Shown one piece after another: positions 44,061 to 51,924 of a stretch of DNA of 64,000 bases. Below the pieces are notes generated by a model that was given only the letters and a program-made list of their open reading frames with translations, ran no database searches and was not told the DNA's origin. The translations under genes were made by a program, and so were the position numbers. Where the stretch lies: positions 22,046 through 86,045 of the forward strand of contig CASDWJ010000019.1 of the NCBI GenBank assembly GCA_949284695.1, read 5' to 3'. Position 1 is the stretch's first letter. Every line of letters begins with the position of its first letter. The DNA is from an uncultured Christensenella sp. GTDB lineage: Bacteria > Bacillota > Clostridia > Christensenellales > UBA3700.

Positions 44061-45248
44061 TCAGATCATGATATTGGCGACTGCGTCTATCGCAACCACA
44101 AAGCGCATAAAACTGATGAGCGCCGTATACGGATCGCAAGGAACTCTCGCCATAAGCTGTCCCCCGACGAGTTCCACCGAATAGTTCGCCGCAGTACGCC
44201 TTATCTCCGCGACCACTTTGTCGTCAGCCGCGTTCATTCTCTCTGCCAGAAAGTCGATAGTCTTACCGTTGTCTGTCAGAAAATGGTCGAACATCAGACT
44301 TATATCATAACGGGTGCCGTCAGGATAAGACATATCCGCCTTTATGTCGTCGTAATATTCATGTTGTTCAACACTTATCTCGTCTATTACCGCGCAGATG
44401 AAATGTCTGAACCCTTCTGCCATCGATCTTCCTCCCTCGGAGCCTTCTGCGACCGCCTCGCCTTCTATTCTCATAATCCGATCGATCAACTCGACCTTCT
44501 TATCCTGCAATGCGCCGCCCAGGACAGACTCGCCCGTCTTCTCTCCCTTGTCGAACAAGCCGTCAAGTTCACATATCAACGGGTCTCTCTGTGCATCGAC
44601 TGCCTTTTCAAGTTCACTATAAGTCGCCGCTTCTCCGTCGACCTCGTCCATAAGTTCGTCGTCCGACTCCCCGGAGTTTTCGTCAGCGTCGACATTTTCA
44701 TCCTCTTCTTCTGCCGTCTGTTGCGTTCTTTTTTTGCTGTCAGACAACGCGCGTTTTGCCTTTTCGATCTGAGCTTCAAGAGTGGTCGCAGAGCTCTCGT
44801 CGGCTTCGCTGTCATCTTTGTTTCCTTGCTTTTCTTTGTCTTCGGAGAACCTTTTGATAATCCTCTCCAACAGCCTTTTTCTGTGTTCTTCGAAACTTTC
44901 GTCGCTCACGGAATCGTCTTTATTGTCGTCTTCAGAATCCTCCTCGTCTTCAGAATCCTCCTCGTCTTCAGAATCCTTCTCGTCCTCAAAATCCTCGTCC
45001 TCAAAATCTTCGTCCTCAAAATCTTCGTCTTCGACATCCTCCTCGTCCTCAAAATCTTCGTCTTCAAAGTCGTCGCCCATGCCGCGATAGACAAATCCGC
45101 CGCCCTCGATCTTTACGAGATTTTTCTTCTCGAGTTCAGCAATAAAATCCCTGGCTTCGTTGTAGCCGACGCCGAATTTCCGACGGATTTCAGGGATCGT
45201 AACTTTTTCTTTATCTCTGACGTATTCCAGAAGTTGTACTATATTCAT
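44061..45248 (-). CDS. Winged-helix protein with acidic repeat and DUF1828-like end
   Basis: 395 residues. Residues 1-55 are a winged helix of the FtsK-gamma/DprA-tail type (VTIPEIRRKFGVGYNEARDFIAELEKKNLV). Residues 58-118 are an almost pure Asp/Glu/Phe tract with repeated DFEDE and DSEDE units, mirrored at DNA level. A coiled-coil region follows (about 145-185), then a C-terminal ~110 residues with YDISLMFDHFLTDNGKTIDFL and YSVELVGGQLMARV, which resembles DUF1828 (LSDxG...). Third gene of an operon with the VirD4-like ATPase (38-nt gap). It may tether DNA or partner proteins; function unknown. Confidence 0.8.
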   Translation of the reverse strand: MNIVQLLEYVRDKEKVTIPEIRRKFGVGYNEARDFIAELEKKNLVKIEGGGFVYRGMGDDFEDEDFEDEEDVEDEDFEDEDFEDEDFEDEKDSEDEEDSEDEEDSEDDNKDDSVSDESFEEHRKRLLERIIKRFSEDKEKQGNKDDSEADESSATTLEAQIEKAKRALSDSKKRTQQTAEEEDENVDADENSGESDDELMDEVDGEAATYSELEKAVDAQRDPLICELDGLFDKGEKTGESVLGGALQDKKVELIDRIMRIEGEAVAEGSEGGRSMAEGFRHFICAVIDEISVEQHEYYDDIKADMSYPDGTRYDISLMFDHFLTDNGKTIDFLAERMNAADDKVVAEIRRTAANYSVELVGGQLMARVPCDPYTALISFMRFVVAIDAVANIMI

Positions 45249-45286
45249 AACGGTGTCACCTCTGTCTGAAAATTATCCTCTGCGGG

Positions 45287-46948
45287 TCAGAAATTGTAAA
45301 CATATTTCTTTTCCAGCGGATTGACGGGCGGGACGTATTCTTTCTCGCTCGTAGTCGGAAGGCCTTTGAATTCTTTGCAAAGATAATACCTTTCCAGTTT
45401 GGACAACATCACATAACCGCAATTGGCTTCTGTGATAACGCATTCGCCCGGTTCGAAATGTGCAAGTCTGCTCTTGGAAACGAGCGGTATCGTCTCGATA
45501 TGATACTGACCTATGACTCTTTCGTTGCCGTTGAGCGCGCTGACGGGCGACACTCTGGCGAATTCGCCGCATTCTTCCGAAAAATCTTTGAGAGTGCGGT
45601 AGTTGTTACTGCCGAAGAACACGTGCACGTTGAGGTTGTCCTTGATGATCTCTGCGACGTAATCGCCGTATACGTTGTTGAGCTGGGCGTAAGACTGTAT
45701 TATCAGAATGAAGAATATCTGTCTGCCCGCACACGCCGAGATCGTAGTTTCAAAATCCACGATCTTCGGGAAATTGCCGAATTCGTCAAGTATAAAGTAG
45801 AACGGCACGTCGAGTTTGCCTTCGGGACTGTTGTTGGCTGTGTCGATCAGGTATTTGTATGCGTCTTTGACGAAAAGACTGATTATTTTATAATGCGCCT
45901 TTATTTCGTCCTTATAGTTTATAAAAAATGCCACCGGTTTTTTCGTCAGATCAGAGACTTCGAACGAATTGCAGGACGTGACGAGCCTCATCGCGCTTTC
46001 GTTGAATACCGATATCTTGGAGAAAAACATTGCGAGAATACATCTTCTCGTCGTAGGCGCGTTGCCCGTAAGTACGGCCTGAGCTATTTGTTTTGCCTTG
46101 GACGTTATTTTTCTTTCTGTAAAATAGCCGCCGTCATTGTAACTGTATCTTTCCGAATCGTCAAATGTGGCCATGACCTTGAGAATTGTGCTGAACGAGA
46201 ACGTATCCTCCGTGATCTTTTTCTTTGCGCCGTCCGGCAGATCGCTGTCCTCGAGCATTGCCCACAAAAAGGCTTTGAACAGATCCCTTGCGCTGTCTTC
46301 CCAATAAGGATCTTTTTCGTTCTGATTATCGACGATCATGATCGCGATGTTGTCTATGGCATTGCCGACTTCTGCGGTCAGGATGGTCTTTTCGTTTTCT
46401 ATCTCCACGTCAAGATCTGCCTGCGACTCGTATACGACGCCCTTGTATCTGCTGAGCAATCTGCCGTCTTCCGTCTCGACGATCTCTACGTCGTCTCCTA
46501 CGCTCCGCGCCTTTCTGTACGCTCTGAAAATGGGCGTCAGCGGGTTCCAGCACTCGCTGTGCAGGTAGTTGCGGAAATTGAGCAGTTTGACGTCGTATCC
46601 CTCCTGTCTGAGCGTCTCTGCGGTATAACGGTAAAGCTCACCCTTGGGGTCGGAAATTATCATCGACTTCTTGACTTTCTGCCTTGCGAAAGAGATGATC
46701 GTCGGTATGACGTAAGAAGTCGTCTTCCCCAGTCTCGTGCCTGCAATGACTCCGACGTGGTTGCCGTTTTCGCTGTATATCTGCATCAGCTTGCCGTCCT
46801 TGTACATGTTCATTTTGAGCACGCCGGGGATAGTCTCCTTGCCGAGATCGTCGTAAGCGACCGTTCTCAGTCCCTCCCCGTCGACCTCCTTGTAATGTAC
46901 CAGTCTGCTGCTTTCGTAAGCCTCGAGAAATTTCTTGTTAACCTTCAT
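45287..46948 (-). CDS. VirD4/TraG-like coupling ATPase without membrane domain
   Basis: 553 residues. Walker A GTRLGKTT (70-77), SMIISDPKGELYRYTAETL (95-113, the classic DPKGEL motif of VirD4/TraG), Walker B FILDEFGNFPKI (385-396), and the late motif IIQSYAQLNNVYG. In conjugation such ATPases bring DNA or protein to a type IV channel at the membrane. Here the N-terminal membrane helices are missing and no mating-channel, relaxase or secretion gene lies nearby. The ATG overlaps the end of the upstream gene by 11 nt, so the two are translationally coupled; GGAGG lies inside that gene. Confidence 0.93.
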   Translation of the reverse strand: MKVNKKFLEAYESSRLVHYKEVDGEGLRTVAYDDLGKETIPGVLKMNMYKDGKLMQIYSENGNHVGVIAGTRLGKTTSYVIPTIISFARQKVKKSMIISDPKGELYRYTAETLRQEGYDVKLLNFRNYLHSECWNPLTPIFRAYRKARSVGDDVEIVETEDGRLLSRYKGVVYESQADLDVEIENEKTILTAEVGNAIDNIAIMIVDNQNEKDPYWEDSARDLFKAFLWAMLEDSDLPDGAKKKITEDTFSFSTILKVMATFDDSERYSYNDGGYFTERKITSKAKQIAQAVLTGNAPTTRRCILAMFFSKISVFNESAMRLVTSCNSFEVSDLTKKPVAFFINYKDEIKAHYKIISLFVKDAYKYLIDTANNSPEGKLDVPFYFILDEFGNFPKIVDFETTISACAGRQIFFILIIQSYAQLNNVYGDYVAEIIKDNLNVHVFFGSNNYRTLKDFSEECGEFARVSPVSALNGNERVIGQYHIETIPLVSKSRLAHFEPGECVITEANCGYVMLSKLERYYLCKEFKGLPTTSEKEYVPPVNPLEKKYVYNF

Positions 46949-48548
46949 TTATAGTACCTCCGAATCCGAGACGATGCCCGCCTTTTGTCTTTGCCGCGAC
47001 GACGTCGTTTGCCGTAAGCGTGATCTCACCGCCGACGACGCGGTTTTTGCGCACTCCGCGATCTATCGAAGCAACCGCTTCGTCTATCTTTCCCGCCAGA
47101 AGTTTTTCTTTTAGAGCTTCGTCGACCGAAATCTTGGCGAGACCGTACTCTGCCGCTTTTCTCGATAACACCGCGTCGAGAAGCGCAGGCATTTCTTCTT
47201 TCTTCGCGTCCTCGATCTTCACGACTTCACAAGCGTCTGCAAGAAGCTCGGCATGATACTCGTCGGCTACGACCACGGGAAGAACGAGACTGAGATCGAT
47301 GGTCACGCCCGGCATGTTGAGTCTGAAAGCCGACCTGCTCTCTGTCCTGAGAAATTCTTTCATTTCTTCTACCACTTCGCGTCCTATCCTGCCTCTGAAA
47401 AACATCATATAAGCGTTGTCGCAATTTTCGTCGCAGAATCTTACGAGCACGTTGTTGCACGACGCTTCGAAATCGCTGTTGTTGAGTTCCGATATCTCGA
47501 TCCTTGCGACGTTCATGTTTTCAAGACTCTTTGCCACCGCCTCGGTATACAGTTCGAGCAAGAACGCGCCGGGCGACGTGAGAAGCAAAGGACGATAGAC
47601 CTTCCTTGCCCTGAGGTCTGCGTTGCGTATCGCCTGCAAAACGTCTTTCCTTTCTTTTTCACGCACGACGGGTATGTCTGAGAACACGTCTTCCCTCCGC
47701 ACCGTCTTTCTGTCTCTGAGCGCAAGCGGAAGTTCGTCAAGCCGTAATCCTTCTCCCCTGTCTGCCGCGAGCACCTGACACTTGTCGTTATAACTCAATA
47801 CTCCGCTGAATATCAGACGCGCGTGTTCGATCGAGTACTTCTCGCGTTTCAGCTTCCCTTCTGCGAACATCTTCTCGAGCAGCGCCGCCTCTTTGGGCGT
47901 TTTAAAAGTTTCGCTCAGTTCGTATCCGCCCAGCTTTTTTATCTCGCCCCGGAGATTGTGACAAGCGAGAAGATACGCAAGTTTGTTGAGATCCTCTTTT
48001 ACGTCGTCGACGCCTTGTGAATAATATATCTTCGCGATCAGCGCGCCGATATCGTTCCACTCTGCGGCCTTTGCGATCAATCTGAGTCCCGTTTCTCTGT
48101 CCTTGCCGAAGAATATGCCTTCCGTCATGAGCAATCCGACAAGCTTCATAAGACTCACGTTGCCTCTGACAGCCGCCTGCATAAGCACTTTTTTCATCAT
48201 GACGGAAGTGTATTCTTTCTCAAGTTCCTTCTCTTCTGCGACAAGCGCGCTTATCGCTTCGCCTTTTATTATGATCGCCTCGTCGATATCGGAACTTTCT
48301 TCTTCCTCTCCGATATCTCTGAGAAAGATCTTTTCTCTGCAATATCTGAAATAATCTTTTTCGTTGCTGACATCCGTCACCAATTCGTCCGTACACTTTT
48401 CATACAGAGCTTTGATCTCTTTGGCGGGAATAAAAAGCGACTTGCCGAGCGCGGTCATCAGTTTTTCGGTATCGGCACAAAATTTCCCGATCAGAAATTC
48501 AAGCGTAAAATATTCCGAGCAACACTGTTCGTTTAAGAATTCACCCAT
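46938..48548 (-). CDS. Sel1-like and degenerate AAA+-like protein
   Basis: 536 residues from ATG 48548 with AAGGAGAGG upstream. The N-terminal half is helical; AAVRGNVSLMKLVGLLMTEG and ETGLRLIAKAAEWNDIGAL (125-172) look like Sel1/TPR repeats. Residues ~318-500 follow the layout of a Lon/Clp-type AAA+ module: LLLTSPGAFLLELYTEAVA sits where a P-loop would be but has no GKT; VTIDLSLVLPVVVADE resembles sensor 1; and CEVVKIEDAKKEEMPALLDAVLSRKAAEYGL resembles the Lon lid. ATP hydrolysis is thus unlikely. First gene of the operon and coupled to the VirD4-like ATPase, which may be its partner. No known name. Confidence 0.78.
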   Translation of the reverse strand: MGEFLNEQCCSEYFTLEFLIGKFCADTEKLMTALGKSLFIPAKEIKALYEKCTDELVTDVSNEKDYFRYCREKIFLRDIGEEEESSDIDEAIIIKGEAISALVAEEKELEKEYTSVMMKKVLMQAAVRGNVSLMKLVGLLMTEGIFFGKDRETGLRLIAKAAEWNDIGALIAKIYYSQGVDDVKEDLNKLAYLLACHNLRGEIKKLGGYELSETFKTPKEAALLEKMFAEGKLKREKYSIEHARLIFSGVLSYNDKCQVLAADRGEGLRLDELPLALRDRKTVRREDVFSDIPVVREKERKDVLQAIRNADLRARKVYRPLLLTSPGAFLLELYTEAVAKSLENMNVARIEISELNNSDFEASCNNVLVRFCDENCDNAYMMFFRGRIGREVVEEMKEFLRTESRSAFRLNMPGVTIDLSLVLPVVVADEYHAELLADACEVVKIEDAKKEEMPALLDAVLSRKAAEYGLAKISVDEALKEKLLAGKIDEAVASIDRGVRKNRVVGGEITLTANDVVAAKTKGGHRLGFGGTINEG

Positions 48549-48762
48549 CGTTTTTCCTCTCCTTATTTTCATCTCGCGTTTCGCGCCTTAGGCAACGTCC
48601 GTATTCAAGCGCAGGCAAACGCACGTTATATAATAATTTTAACTGTTTTGCCCGTCGTTGTAAAGAAGTTTTGGTTATTTTTTTGTTGTTTTACACAGCG
48701 TGCTTATTTATTCGGTCAAAAGATCTTTTTGCAGCGGTATATCGGATTTTTTTCAAAACCCC

Positions 48763-48791
48763 TTGAAACCGCCCTGCGGCAGTGCTAAAAT
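48763..48791 (+). promoter_or_regulatory. Promoter of the TetR operon
   Basis: TTGAAA (48763-48768), 17 nt, TAAAAT (48786-48791). Confidence 0.85.
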
Positions 48792-48813
48792 GAACATTAG
48801 AAGGAAATGTTCA
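48791..48813. promoter_or_regulatory. Probable TetR operator
   Basis: Perfect inverted repeat TGAACATT-N7-AATGTTCA starting at the last base of the -10 and covering the transcription start. The position suits autorepression by the TetR protein encoded just downstream. Confidence 0.8.
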
Positions 48814-48832
48814 TAAAAGGAGAGGAGAATCT

Positions 48833-49363
48833 TTGCCCAAGAGGATAGACGTATCTCAAGACAAAATACTCGATATAACCGACCGTATCCTTCAGACCGG
48901 CGGATACAGAGCTTTGTCCGTCAGGAAGATCGCTCAGATGAACGGCATGGCGACGGGCACGTTTTATCTCTACTTCCCGTCCAAAGAAGCGCTCGTGGCG
49001 GCCACTCTCGCGAGGACGTGGAGCAGGACTACCGCCGAGATGAAAGAAATATCCTCCGTCTGCGCCGATTTCAACGAGGGCGTGAAAAAACTCTATTCTT
49101 CACTCTGCGCATTTCTTCGGAAATACGCCGCCACTTTTGCCGAATACGCCAAAGCGGTCGGCTCACACGAGACTCTCGCGTCCCGCCACATAATGCTTCG
49201 CAGCCAGATCGCGGAAAGGCTGAAAGAACTGTCCGTCTCGTCGGACAGACAACTTCTTATCCCGCACTGCGATTTGCTTGCAGAATGTATGCTGGCGGTC
49301 CTCAATCAACCCGACATGGACGAAAGCACGCTCTGTTCTTTCGTATCTCTTATCGAAAAATAA
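48833..49363 (+). CDS. TetR family transcriptional regulator
   Basis: 176 residues, TTG start at 48833 with AGGAGAGGAG upstream. The N-terminal TetR HTH is clear: ILDITDRILQTGGYRALSVRKIAQMNGMATGTFYLYFPSKEALVAATL (residues 12-59, given here as the usual run of helices 1-4). The C-terminal ligand domain is variable. It probably represses itself and the flavin-reductase-like gene 13 nt downstream through the palindrome at its start site, released by an unknown small molecule that the enzyme may handle. Confidence 0.94.
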   Translation: MPKRIDVSQDKILDITDRILQTGGYRALSVRKIAQMNGMATGTFYLYFPSKEALVAATLARTWSRTTAEMKEISSVCADFNEGVKKLYSSLCAFLRKYAATFAEYAKAVGSHETLASRHIMLRSQIAERLKELSVSSDRQLLIPHCDLLAECMLAVLNQPDMDESTLCSFVSLIEK

Positions 49364-49376
49364 AGGAGGATTTTTT

Positions 49377-50312
49377 ATGAGCAGTTATAAAGATCTGCGC
49401 ATAGTAGACAACTTTTATCAGACTTCGGCGTTTTTTCCGATGCCGACAGTCATGATAGGCACTCTTACCGACGACGGCAAGACCACTTTCGGTCCCTACT
49501 CGCTTATACAACCTTATTATATCGCGGGCAAGGATTATTACGCGATGTTGCTCTGTTGCCGCAACTCGTCCAATACGGCGCAGAACTTGCTCAAACGCAA
49601 GAAATGCACGATCAACTTCATCTACGACAAGCGCAAGTATTTCAAAGAAGCGGTGCGCATGGGCTTCCCCGGCGACACTCCGGAAGAAAAGATGAAAGAC
49701 TGCATCTTCACGCTTGAGGACGGACTCAGAAAAGAAGCCGATCCCGACGGAGAATATCCTCAGGTCATCAAAGAGTGCTTTCAGGTGTTCGAATGCACCT
49801 GGGTCGACACTCTCGACAACGCGCAGGACGACAAGCCGGGAGAACTCAACGGCTACCCGGGTCCCTATCACGACTTCAACGGCATAACTTCGAAATTCGG
49901 CGCGCATTTCATTCTGAGAGTCGACAAGATTCTGATGAAAGAGAAATACTATAATGCGATAGTCAACGGAGTCAAGGCGGGCGACTTCCCTCCCGTACCC
50001 GTGGATTACGGTTATCGTGATTCGAAAAACTTCTGGTACACCAGACATCGCCGCCCGATACCCGAACTGCTGCCCATCCGCGAAACCAGTCTCGAGTCGG
50101 TCCAGTACGCGGCAAAGCGCATCGACCCCGCCGTGCAGTTCACGGACGAAGCGTGCGCAAAGCTGGTCAAGGTCCCGCGCATCTTCCTGCCGCTCGTACT
50201 CAAAGGCTGCGTGTCCTGGGCGAAGGAAAACAACGTATCTCTCATCACCGCCGAACATATGGACATAATCAACGACAAGCGCGCTAAAGAGAAAGACAAA
50301 AAGAAAAAATGA
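49377..50312 (+). CDS. Flavin-reductase-like protein with PCP_red-type C-terminus
   Basis: 311 residues from ATG 49377 (AAAGGAGG upstream). Residues ~15-215 form an FMN-binding split barrel: MPTVMIGTLTDDGKTTFGPYS, AMLLCCRNSSNTAQNLL, CTINF. The last ~50 residues (FTDEACAKLVKVPRIFLPLVLKGC and onward, ending VSLITAEHMDII) fit the PCP_red helical domain best known from light-independent protochlorophyllide reductase B and some flavoproteins. Reduction of a flavin, quinone or nitro compound is plausible. It is cotranscribed with TetR, which suggests induction by its substrate. Terminator follows. Confidence 0.85.
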   Translation: MSSYKDLRIVDNFYQTSAFFPMPTVMIGTLTDDGKTTFGPYSLIQPYYIAGKDYYAMLLCCRNSSNTAQNLLKRKKCTINFIYDKRKYFKEAVRMGFPGDTPEEKMKDCIFTLEDGLRKEADPDGEYPQVIKECFQVFECTWVDTLDNAQDDKPGELNGYPGPYHDFNGITSKFGAHFILRVDKILMKEKYYNAIVNGVKAGDFPPVPVDYGYRDSKNFWYTRHRRPIPELLPIRETSLESVQYAAKRIDPAVQFTDEACAKLVKVPRIFLPLVLKGCVSWAKENNVSLITAEHMDIINDKRAKEKDKKKK

Positions 50313-50348
50313 TGCAATAAACGGCTTTTCTTTATAATAAATGATAAA

Positions 50349-50377
50349 AAACGGACGCCCGAGGGCGTCTGTTTTTT
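50349..50377. terminator. Bidirectional terminator between flavoprotein and GH18 genes
   Basis: CGGACGCCC-GA-GGGCGTCTG with T-runs in both directions. Confidence 0.9.
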
Positions 50378-50386
50378 GTCGTTAAA

Positions 50387-51784
50387 TCAGATTATATACT
50401 CCCCTTTTATCGCCGCGGAGATCTGACCGAACAGCGAAAGCTCCGGATCCTGAGAATCGCACCCGAAATGCCATATCATCACGCCGCCCACACCGCAATC
50501 TATCGCGTATCTCGTCTTGTCGTAGATCATCTGCCTGCCGTTGTAATAGTTGGCGATATCCTGACGCTCTGCGCCGTCCTTGTTGGTAAACGTTTCGATC
50601 ACGGTATTTTCGTAAGGCGACAGCTTGTCTGCAACGTTAGCGTAACTGCCCCAGTAAGAATCCTTGTCAGTCGGGCGCGAGTAGAACGCAAGCCCCAGAT
50701 TGACCTTGGACAGATCGACGCCTCTCTTTCTCAGATATTCTATTACCTTGTAACAGGTATTGTAGAACGCGGCATGATTGCCCCTGTCGTCAAACAGGTC
50801 GTAAGACATTATCTCTATGCGGTCGAGCACTTCGAGATCTTTTGCAGAATACCCGAAGGTGCGTATACACCAGTCCGAGATCGCCGCCGTCAGCAGTTTT
50901 CCCGACGGGAGCGCCGCGTCGAGCGACTTTATATAGTCGGCAAAGCACTCGAAATCCTTGGATTTTTCAGGATATTCGTAATCAAAAGACACTCCGTCCA
51001 GCCCGTAATCTTCAATGAGCGCGATAAGGTTGGCTGTCAGCACAGAAGAACGCTCTCCCATTGCCGCATTGTGCCGCTCCACGGTCGTCAGTCCGTCGCC
51101 GAAATCGCGGTTGGCGAGCACCGTCACGACCACCGTTGCCAAAGGGTTGCTCTCTCTTAAGTTCGCGACCGCACCTTTCAGCACGTCGCTTCCGGACACC
51201 GTCTCTCCGTTGATTGTATAATCGGCGAATCTTACGTTGCCCTGACCGTCAAAATAGGTACTGCCGAACACGTTGAACTGCGTCACGACCTTCGCGAGGT
51301 CTTTCTGCGCGTCCGTCATAAGATAAGCCGTATCCGCGTTGATATAGCTCATCACGTCAAAATTTTCGGCTTGCTTTATGATGAGATAGGCTTCGAGCGC
51401 CGTCAACTTCCATTCGCCGTCGCAAGAGAGCACTTCTATCCTCAACTTTTCGGTCTCGACCGCTCCGAAAGCGCAGTAGCGGTAACCTTCTATATAATCG
51501 TTGCCGTATATCGGCTCGTCAGATCCGTCTGCGTATATCCTGAACGACGTGATATTGCTTCCCTTTTCTTTAAGCACGACGGTATTTATCAGCACTTTTT
51601 TGCCGAAATCGAAAACGGCGCTGTCGCCCGCGGCGCCGCTTGCGGTAACGAAACCGCCCCCTTCCGCGACGTTTTCGTAGCGCGAAGAGATCGCATCGGG
51701 AGTCTTGTCGGAACATGCGCCGAACAAACATGCGCACGTCAGTATTACTGTCAACACGGTCAAAATACAAATCTTCTTTTTCAT
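50387..51784 (-). CDS. GH18 family lipoprotein (chitinase or endo-N-acetylglucosaminidase type)
   Basis: 465 residues from ATG 51784 (GAGG upstream). Signal MKKKICILTVLTV and lipobox LFGAC (Cys24). Residues ~30-140 look like an F5/8-type sugar-binding sandwich (AVFDFGKKVLINTVVLKEKG, FRIYADG). The catalytic barrel carries DGVSFDYEYPE, the GH18 DxxDxDxE motif with Glu as acid, preceded by VTVLANRDFG and followed by IEIMSYDLFD and VGGVMIWHFGCD. GH18 cleaves beta-1,4 bonds in chitin or the core of N-glycans. Surface-exposed. Promoter TTGACA-17-TATAAT immediately upstream. Confidence 0.93.
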   Translation of the reverse strand: MKKKICILTVLTVILTCACLFGACSDKTPDAISSRYENVAEGGGFVTASGAAGDSAVFDFGKKVLINTVVLKEKGSNITSFRIYADGSDEPIYGNDYIEGYRYCAFGAVETEKLRIEVLSCDGEWKLTALEAYLIIKQAENFDVMSYINADTAYLMTDAQKDLAKVVTQFNVFGSTYFDGQGNVRFADYTINGETVSGSDVLKGAVANLRESNPLATVVVTVLANRDFGDGLTTVERHNAAMGERSSVLTANLIALIEDYGLDGVSFDYEYPEKSKDFECFADYIKSLDAALPSGKLLTAAISDWCIRTFGYSAKDLEVLDRIEIMSYDLFDDRGNHAAFYNTCYKVIEYLRKRGVDLSKVNLGLAFYSRPTDKDSYWGSYANVADKLSPYENTVIETFTNKDGAERQDIANYYNGRQMIYDKTRYAIDCGVGGVMIWHFGCDSQDPELSLFGQISAAIKGEYII

Positions 51785-51800
51785 GACGGTCCTCGCGGAT

Positions 51801-51829
51801 ATTATATTATATCGCGACCTGTCTGTCAA
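51801..51829 (-). promoter_or_regulatory. Full-consensus promoter of the GH18 gene
   Basis: Minus strand TTGACA (51829-51824), exactly 17 nt, TATAAT (51806-51801). Confidence 0.92.
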
Positions 51830-51924
51830 TAATCGCTTTTATCAGGCTCTTTCCTCTCCCGACTCAAACTGTCGTTGACTACGTAAAATTTTTTGTGTCC
51901 GTGTCGATAATATCGCTTTTTTCT

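Noticed and set aside
44061-48548. Integrative conjugative element
   Set aside because: Only a coupling-ATPase relative is present; no relaxase, VirB4, channel or integrase gene in the window.
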